Of a stretch of DNA of 36,512 nt, positions 25,221 through 33,100 are shown one piece after another. The stretch spans positions 1 to 36,512 of IMG/VR virus record IMGVR_UViG_3300021091_000203, one strand, 5' to 3'. The notes under the pieces are model-generated. The model saw only the letters and a list, made by a program, of their open reading frames with translations. It ran no database searches and was not told where the DNA came from. The stretch comes from a virus. How positions within the stretch are numbered: the first letter of the stretch is position 1; the number at the start of each line of letters is the position of its first letter. The translations under genes and the position numbers were made by a program.

Positions 25221-27077
25221 TCAGAATTCAATAACCAATTTAATATCTTCAATTTGATCTGCTGCTCTAGTAATTAATCTTCTATTTTCAACATAAATTA
25301 CGTTTCCACTATTTGGTTGAATTTCTGGAGAAGCTAAACCATTTGAAAATGTAACACCAAGATAACCAGTAGACGAAGAAAATGTGTTGTCCACAGATCC
25401 TTGTGAAAGTGAGGTATCACCAGTAATTGGGTTTGCTGGATTATTTTCAAATTGTTTTACCACTCCGTTGTCAGTGTGAAGATCTGGAGATTGGAAATAC
25501 TTGAGAACTCCCACGGTTGTAGAACCACTATCCAAAGTCCAAGAAACAACAGTACCTTTAGCAAGTCCACTAGTTACAGTTTGAGTAATAGTTTCATCTG
25601 GGGTGAAATTTGCTGTTGCTCCAGTAAGTTTTACTGCTCTCAACCCATTCAAAGTTTCTGCAGTAGCAAAAGTTGTTGTTCCAAACTCATATGGATCTTT
25701 AATTAAACCAATTCTTCTAAAATCATTGTCTATAGGAAAATCACCAGCACTTTCTACTTGAGTCAAACGAATGTTTGTCATAACTCTTTTTGCGTTTAAC
25801 TCTTGTTCCATATCAGAACCATGACCACCCAATGGAGACATTATTACCTCCAGAGAACCAGTTGCATTGACATTAACAGTAGCTGGAGATGTAAGTGCAG
25901 CATCTGTGAAAAGACCTCTTGCCGATGTAGTGGCGGTGGCAAGAACACCACTAATTAATTCAACAGATCCATAGGTATAACCAGTTCCGTACTGACTTAC
26001 ACTAACAGTATTTACTTTACCAGCAGAGATAATAATTTGCACCTTACCACCACTACCATTTCCAACTACTGGAGCATAGTAGGTTCCGTTTGTATGATTA
26101 GCGCCGATTGCGCTTATAAGAACATGAGAAATTGCGCCATTTACAGCAAGAGTTTCTGTAGCAACTCTAGACGCATTAGTTTTCTCAACTATAGGCATAA
26201 AATCGGTTGAAAGGAATCTTAAAACGTCATCAGTTGGAATTGTAAACAAATACTTCCAAATATATGATCCTGTAGGTTCTGAATAAATTCCAAGTGCTCC
26301 ACTGTAAGTTCCCTGTCCAGCAGATGGATTAGTTTTTGGTTCAAACGCAGCATTTTTTCCAGCTGGATCTGCTGGCGATTCACCATTATACAAACATTTA
26401 AATACTTCGTAATTACTATTCATAACATAATATTTTGCCTGGGCAATTGAAGTAGCACCAGTTGCCGATTGTTTACCAATCTGCCCTCCTCCAAGGGGGG
26501 TAGATGAATAATCTGGTTTCCACATGTCATACTTTGGATTTGCAACTAAATCCCAGTTATACCTTCTAACAACAGATCTTGCGTAAGATGAAGTAATTCT
26601 TTTTGCCGCTATAATTTCTCTATAAAGAGAAACTAATTCTTCTTGGTTATCTAAGGGAACTGGCGGCACGTTTTCGTCAGCATATCTATAAACGCCAGTG
26701 ATTGCCTGAGCACCAGTGTCAGATGTTCCCAGATAACCTTTTAATGTTGATCCTGCAAGAGGAGCAGAAGATGTGGTAGGACCAACTCCAAAAAGAAGTA
26801 AACTATTTGGGTAAACTGCTCTAACTGTTGCTTTAAATGTCAGTGTTGCATAAGACGTACCAACATAAACCGTATCACCAGGTTGGAATGGGACAGGAGC
26901 TCCTACCCCAGACCCCTGGTTAAAAATTTCTACATAAGCATCCCAACGTTGTGGTCTACCAATAAAGAAATACATTCTGCTTCTATCGGGACCAGCATCA
27001 GTAGTGCCTTCAGTTAAAGATTCTAAAAACTGTTGAGCATTAAAAATTCTAAATTTTTCTGAAATTATGGCTGCCAT
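25221..27077 (-). CDS. gp8: Baseplate wedge protein gp8 (enlarged)
   Basis: It has 618 residues against about 334 in T4. The T4 gp8 landmarks are present: SEKFRIFNAQQF at the start, MYFFIGRPQRWD at 35-46 (T4 FITFGRSEPW), a 'RR.W' segment near 165, VFKCLYNG, then YIWKYLFTIPTDDVLRF near residue 270 (T4 YVWEYLFEIP), NIRLTQV, and the end VIYVENRRLITRAADQIEDI (T4 MIYMENRPPI...DQTEEI). The added length is mainly one middle part, about residues 300-420, with a YGTGYTYG module and low-complexity beta strands, and another near 470-560 with TITQTVTSGLAKGTVV. gp8 forms a dimer in the baseplate wedge, joining gp7, gp10 and gp6. It has a double late promoter box in front and an AGAGA ribosome site. T4 comparison is from memory, but the match is unmistakable. 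Confidence 0.93.
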   Translation of the reverse strand: MAAIISEKFRIFNAQQFLESLTEGTTDAGPDRSRMYFFIGRPQRWDAYVEIFNQGSGVGAPVPFQPGDTVYVGTSYATLTFKATVRAVYPNSLLLFGVGPTTSSAPLAGSTLKGYLGTSDTGAQAITGVYRYADENVPPVPLDNQEELVSLYREIIAAKRITSSYARSVVRRYNWDLVANPKYDMWKPDYSSTPLGGGQIGKQSATGATSIAQAKYYVMNSNYEVFKCLYNGESPADPAGKNAAFEPKTNPSAGQGTYSGALGIYSEPTGSYIWKYLFTIPTDDVLRFLSTDFMPIVEKTNASRVATETLAVNGAISHVLISAIGANHTNGTYYAPVVGNGSGGKVQIIISAGKVNTVSVSQYGTGYTYGSVELISGVLATATTSARGLFTDAALTSPATVNVNATGSLEVIMSPLGGHGSDMEQELNAKRVMTNIRLTQVESAGDFPIDNDFRRIGLIKDPYEFGTTTFATAETLNGLRAVKLTGATANFTPDETITQTVTSGLAKGTVVSWTLDSGSTTVGVLKYFQSPDLHTDNGVVKQFENNPANPITGDTSLSQGSVDNTFSSSTGYLGVTFSNGLASPEIQPNSGNVIYVENRRLITRAADQIEDIKLVIEF

Positions 27078-27109
27078 CTAAAATCTCTGTGGGGGGAATA
27101 TTTCTGAGT

Positions 27110-27123
27110 TATTTATATTTATA
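27110..27123 (-). promoter_or_regulatory. Doubled late promoter box before gp8
   Basis: The minus strand reads CTATAAATATAAATAAC: two TATAAATA boxes overlapping by two bases (27116-27123 and 27110-27117), 3 to 10 bases from the stop codon of the gp7-like gene and about 33 bases before the gp8 ATG. A G-run on the plus strand (27090-27097) gives a CCCCCC stretch in the leader. Confidence 0.75.
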
Positions 27124-27126
27124 GTG

Positions 27127-30100
27127 TCAACTGCAAGTTCTCAAATATTGACCTGCAGGATGCGACTGTGGAGTTGTATTGTTGTAACCTCTAATAACTC
27201 CTGTAAAAACACCAAACGATTTGCCAGCATAATAAACAACCTCACTACCGACAAGTAACTTGCCACTTGGGGGGAAAATATCTGTATTTGCAACATATAT
27301 TGTAGTATCTGTTGTATTTAAGGCAGAATCCAAGAACATTCCATATTCATTTAGAGTTGGAACTCCATAATTTATTATTTGTCCAGTTGTAGTAACACTG
27401 GTATTATTTCTTGGCAGATTTAAATCATAATTTGCAATAGTACCTAAATCCACATGTCTTTCAAGTATGTCTATTGAATACCCAGACACATTAGCAATAC
27501 CAGTATCATTATTAAGATTATCAATAAAGTTATAAACTGTATTACCAAGTTTCCCTAGAGAATAAAATTCATTATTATTTGTTCCTAATTCTAGATAATC
27601 TATGACACCACCAACCATAGAAAGTAATCTTTCGGTCGAAGACGTGGTAGTTATAGTTGGAACTATAGATTGAATTTTTGTTTTATGAATTAAAGATACT
27701 TTAGAAATACTATCAACGTTAGCTTCAACACTCAATTTAGAAATGTGTTGTAAAGACGAATTGACTGTACGTACTTTTTCTAAACTAGAAACTTGTATAG
27801 TTATAATTTTACTAGCATTTGCTGGAGTTACTAGTGGCGTGGAAGTATAGTAAGTATGAACGCTGACATTGCTATAAACATCAATTATTGAAGATATTGT
27901 TACTAAAGTTGGATTAATAGAGATTGCGGCACTAACTAAAACTACACTATCAATTTTTCTATTTTCTTTGATAATGTCGTATCCTCTAGCAACAAAAACT
28001 TTTGGTGGTTGTGTATAACCAGATCCCCCACTAATTAAAACAACATCAATAACTTGACCATCGTAAATAATTACTTCTCCTTTTGCTCCACCACCAGATT
28101 CATTTTCTGGGACGAACTGAAGTATTGGATTGGTATAATATTGATAAGCAGTTGGTTGAAGTAAAGTGCCATTTTTAAAATATAAATCTAATTCTCTTTT
28201 GTTCCAAATTAATTCAGTAACCTTTCCATTTTTAACTCTAGTTGTTACACTTAATCCTTCGCCTCTAATTATATCATTGTAATTTGATACGCCAATTTTT
28301 GCGTAAATTTCAGAAGAAACTTGTTGATTGATATTGAATTGTTTTGATTTTACTTTAGATGGAATAGATTTAATTTGTCTGTAATCATTTTCGCCATCTA
28401 TTTTAATTTTATCCCCTGGCAAAATATTTGCAACCAATCTTTTAGTTTCGTTCCAAATACGATCTTGTAAAGAAGATCTATAATAATAACGATTTGTTTC
28501 TCTAGATAATACACGAGACCCATCAGCATCTCTTTCAAATGAAATTAAAACAGATATTCCAGATAAGGAAAATTCTTCTGGTAATTTTAAATTAGAATTA
28601 GATGAAAATTTTAAAGGAATAGAACTATTGTAAGCAATATTGTTATTAGAAGTAATAGTTAGTTTCCAGTCAGACGCGCTAATTTTTTCATCATATAAAA
28701 TTTTTCCAAAAATATTATTATCTTGATATACCCAAACGGGACCGTTTGATTTTTTCCCATAATAAGATTTGAAACTATTATAAGAACCAGATCCAGAAAT
28801 AGTCAATTCTGTAATGTTATAATAACAAGAAGTTTCAAAATCATTTAGAGTTATTGTTTTTTCTAACTCTCTACCATACAAAAGTAAAATAGAAACATCT
28901 GCTGTCGTTTCTTCTCCTGTTGGTAATATAGAATAATTTAATCTGTTGGTAAATGTTATTAATGATCCAGTAATGACATATGATTCAATTTCTCTTTGCA
29001 AAACTCCGTCTACAAAAACAAGGACATATTTTGGATCATCAACGTTAACAACTTTTTTAGTAACTTCATCAATTAGCAAGAAGGGACCGCCACCTTTAAA
29101 CTTAATTAATTTTTTTGGTATTGTCAAGCGAGTATAATTACCAACAGAATAAATAAATGATTTTTCGGATCCATCAATTTCTTTTTCTGGAGATGTATAC
29201 AAATCCTCATGATTAATAGGAGCAGAAGAAAATATAATTTTATCTGTTATTAATGGATTTGGATTTCTTAAAATATAATATGAATTACCAAAAGGAATAT
29301 CTTTTTCTCGTTTTGCTTTTTGAAGGACACCATTTAAAGTTACTATAAGATTTTCATTTGACTCTGTTTTTACTATTGATCCGTTATCGTAATACAAATC
29401 AAATGATGAGGTAACGCCATCAAATAAAGAATCAATAGATTTCAATTTTCTCAGATATCGAGAATTAAAAGTATTTGATTTAAATTTTATAAATTTACAA
29501 TAAAAAGTTTGTGCATTAACAGATTGATTTTCTACTACTCTTGGACCAAATGGGGGCTTGTCAAATATAATTGTAGAACCAGAAACTCTATATGCAAGTC
29601 CTGGTTCTTGAATAATCCCGTCTAAAGTAACTATTAATTGCTGAGCATTAAATGGAGTTATTGCCAACCCAGTTTTTTTATCTAGTAAATTAAATATTTT
29701 TGTACCTTCAACTTGACCAGTGCGAGGATTAAAGTTACCATTAAATGGCGCACTTAAAATAATTTCTCCAGCAATAGTTTCTGAATTATCATAAGTATTA
29801 AGAAATACTGATCCAACTCCACGTTCAATGTTTAAAGAATCTGTAGATATGATATTTTGCGTAACAAATTTTCGAGTGCCAACAACAGAAACTGTTTTGG
29901 GGGCAAGGTTTATATGAGATATGTTTTGGAACGATGCAGAGGAACTCATTTTTCCAACAGCATCGCTTTCTATAATAATCTCTCCAAATAGTTTAAACCC
30001 AGCTGGATGAGTTGTTTGTTTTATTAAATCTCTCCAGACATTAATTGCCGTTCTTGATTTTACAACATATGAATAATCCTGGTAAAAATATGAGTCAATG

Positions 30101-33100
30101 ATTCTTTGAGAAGATGCGCCAAGTTTACCCTTTTCGGAATTGTATGTCCCATAGTTATCAAAATAACTTCTAATATCTTCAGAAAAAGATGAAAAATAAA
30201 ATTCTGTTATATTAGCAGTTCTTTGTCTTGATGTTCCGTATAGTAATAAATTTTTATCAATAGTTCCAGAAATTTTTTCTAGTTTTAACAGATTACTACC
30301 CTTAGTCCACCCAAACTTGGAAACATATCCAGAAAATACTTCTTGAACTACTCCGCCCAAAACTTTTCTTTGCACCACTTTTTCTCCAGCAGAAAAAGCG
30401 TCTATGTCATGATTTTTAACAAATATATTATAATTTGTTATGTAATCCGATCGCAACGATTTATCGGCATGGAAAGAAGAACCATTCGATATAATTTTTA
30501 CAGATTGTGGAATGCCAATACTGGTAGATTTAAAAAATAATTTTACGTCTGTTTCTATAATTTTAACAGTAGGAGCAAAAGTATAATTTTTCCCTTTATT
30601 TTTTACAACTACATTTAATATTTTTCCGCCACCATGCACAACATCAAAAACTGCATCAGCGCCATTTCCATCAGTAACGACAGCCTTTGGTTTTGAATAA
30701 TTACTACCAGAAGAAACAACAGAAATTGAATTTATATTTTTTTCGATGGGATTGTAATTTACAGATAATGTTGCAGAATTTTCAGTTGCAACAAAAACTC
30801 CCTCAACGATTGGAATCCTAGTATAATTTAACCCAAAATTTTGAATAGAAATTGAATTTATTTTACCTATTGCAAATTTAGAGGTTGTTGTATAAAAAAT
30901 ATTGCCAGACCCATCATACTGCGGGAAAGAATCTATTTTGTAAACAAATCTATTATTAGTTGTGGATATAATACTTTTTGTACCAGATAGCGAATCCTCA
31001 ATAACATTTAAATAAGAAGATTGTGAATTTATTTTTTTAATTGATGATTTTGCAAAGTAATAATATTTGGAGTATTTGACTGGATATTTTTTAGTAAAAG
31101 AATTTGAATTTGATAATGATCCAAACCCCAATTTAAATATAATATTAGAATTTAGTAATCCTGGTTCAATATCAGAAGATTGTTTTTCTGTAGTAGCAAT
31201 ATTAAAATTAATGCTGGGAGAAAAATTCAAGTATACTCCAGTCATTGATGAATGACTAGTATCGAATTTGTATTTGTAATATTTTTGAACATCTAAAACA
31301 GGATTTGTTACAAAATTTGTATTGTCAGTAGAAAATTCTAACAAATACTCTGCATCATAAACATCAGAAATTTTTACTTGTTTTGCGGGAGTACTTGAAT
31401 CAGTAAAAGAACTGCTTTGTACTATAGACAACGGGGTAGATGTTGTGTAATTATACCTTAAAATTAACTCTTTTTTACTACTATCATAAGAATGAACAAA
31501 CGGTGCATTTGAAGATGATCCTAAAGGTCTAGATCCAACAGTAAAGCGGTAAATATTTGAATTTAGTGTAATCTCTGCATTATTATAATGATTTGTGGGA
31601 ATTGTAGACGATATACCACGAGACACCGTTAATTTTTTTTCTGCGGGAGTAATCGCTGTAACTCGAATTAATTCATTACCTATTTTTAAAATATCATTTA
31701 TAGATATTCCTGTTAGATCACTAACAGATAATGATGTATTGAATAAAGAGAATCCAACATGATCTACCTGAAGTCGTAATCTTTGAGTATTGGTAGTTGT
31801 AGAAGATCTTAATAAAGATGCATCAGTTACTGTTAATATATCTCCTTTTTTATAATCATAACCTTTTGAAGTAATTGATACGCTAGTTACTTTCCCACCA
31901 GTAGAGACAGTTATAGTGGCTTTTGCATTTTTAACATCACCTGTTCTCCCAATATTTTTTCTCGCTTTTGTTTGGTCTACAAATATCAACTCTACATTTG
32001 GATAAACGTTTGTAGTATACGCATCTCCACTGTTTAATAGATCAAAAGATCCCACGCCAGTATCAGTAATTTGAGAAGTGACAGATGGCGAAGATAAGAT
32101 AAGTTTTTGATAATATCTATTACGCACATAATAAGTGGTTTGTGTTGTAGAATCGTTGGGGTTTATATCTACAGATACTTGGTCTCCGACAGTCAGATTG
32201 TGGGGAGAAGATGTCTTGACGATGGCAATTTTATCGTCTAATGTATTAATACTTATGTTTTTACTTAAAGAAGATACTGAGATTATTTTGGAACCAACAG
32301 TATCTAATAAATTATTACTTTTTATAAATTTAGTATTATCTACAGCAAAAGTTCCTGATAAAACCTTCACCTTCAAAGAATTTTGATTTGAAGTATTCTC
32401 TAATATGATGCCAGTTGCTGCAGCAGGATTAATTGAATCCGTTAATTCAACTTGAGAATTGACCGTATATGATGCATTTTGATCTACTAAAATATTGACA
32501 ACATTAATATCTGCATTTATTGGCGATTGTTTGTCAAATGATCCAATAACGTTTCTCAAAATAAATGAATTTGTATTAAAGGAATTGCCAATTAACTGTC
32601 CAACAGCAGACGTTATTGGTTGACGAATAAAATCATTTTCAAAAAGATAAACGTTTTCAGATGCTTCAATTTTTAGTGATTTTGTTTGTTTACATTCAAT
32701 AGATTCGACTTGCTTACCATATACAGAAGATACTGATGCCGCAGCATCAAAACCAGATGTATTTTGATTATTAATAAACAGTTTACAATCAACAGAAAAA
32801 GAATCTACAGAATTTTGAATGTCTACATCAGAAATGCCACCGTTAGAAGATAAATCAACAATACCAACAAATTCATCGCCGTTTTTTTGAATACCAGCAG
32901 TTCTTAATCTCTTACTTTCTTTAGGTAAGTTATCTTGAGATATTGGCGAATTATAATTTGAATCAACAGGAAGAGAATAATAATTTTGACCAATAATATA
33001 CGGAAATATTGGAGTGTTTAAAGAATTTATAGTAATAAAATATGCATAGACACCATCTGGATAATCTGGGGTAATACAAAATCTTCCATTATTTTCATCT

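Noticed and set aside
27090-27097. G-run before gp8 as half of a terminator
   Set aside because: No matching C-run lies within hairpin distance, so no stem can form.
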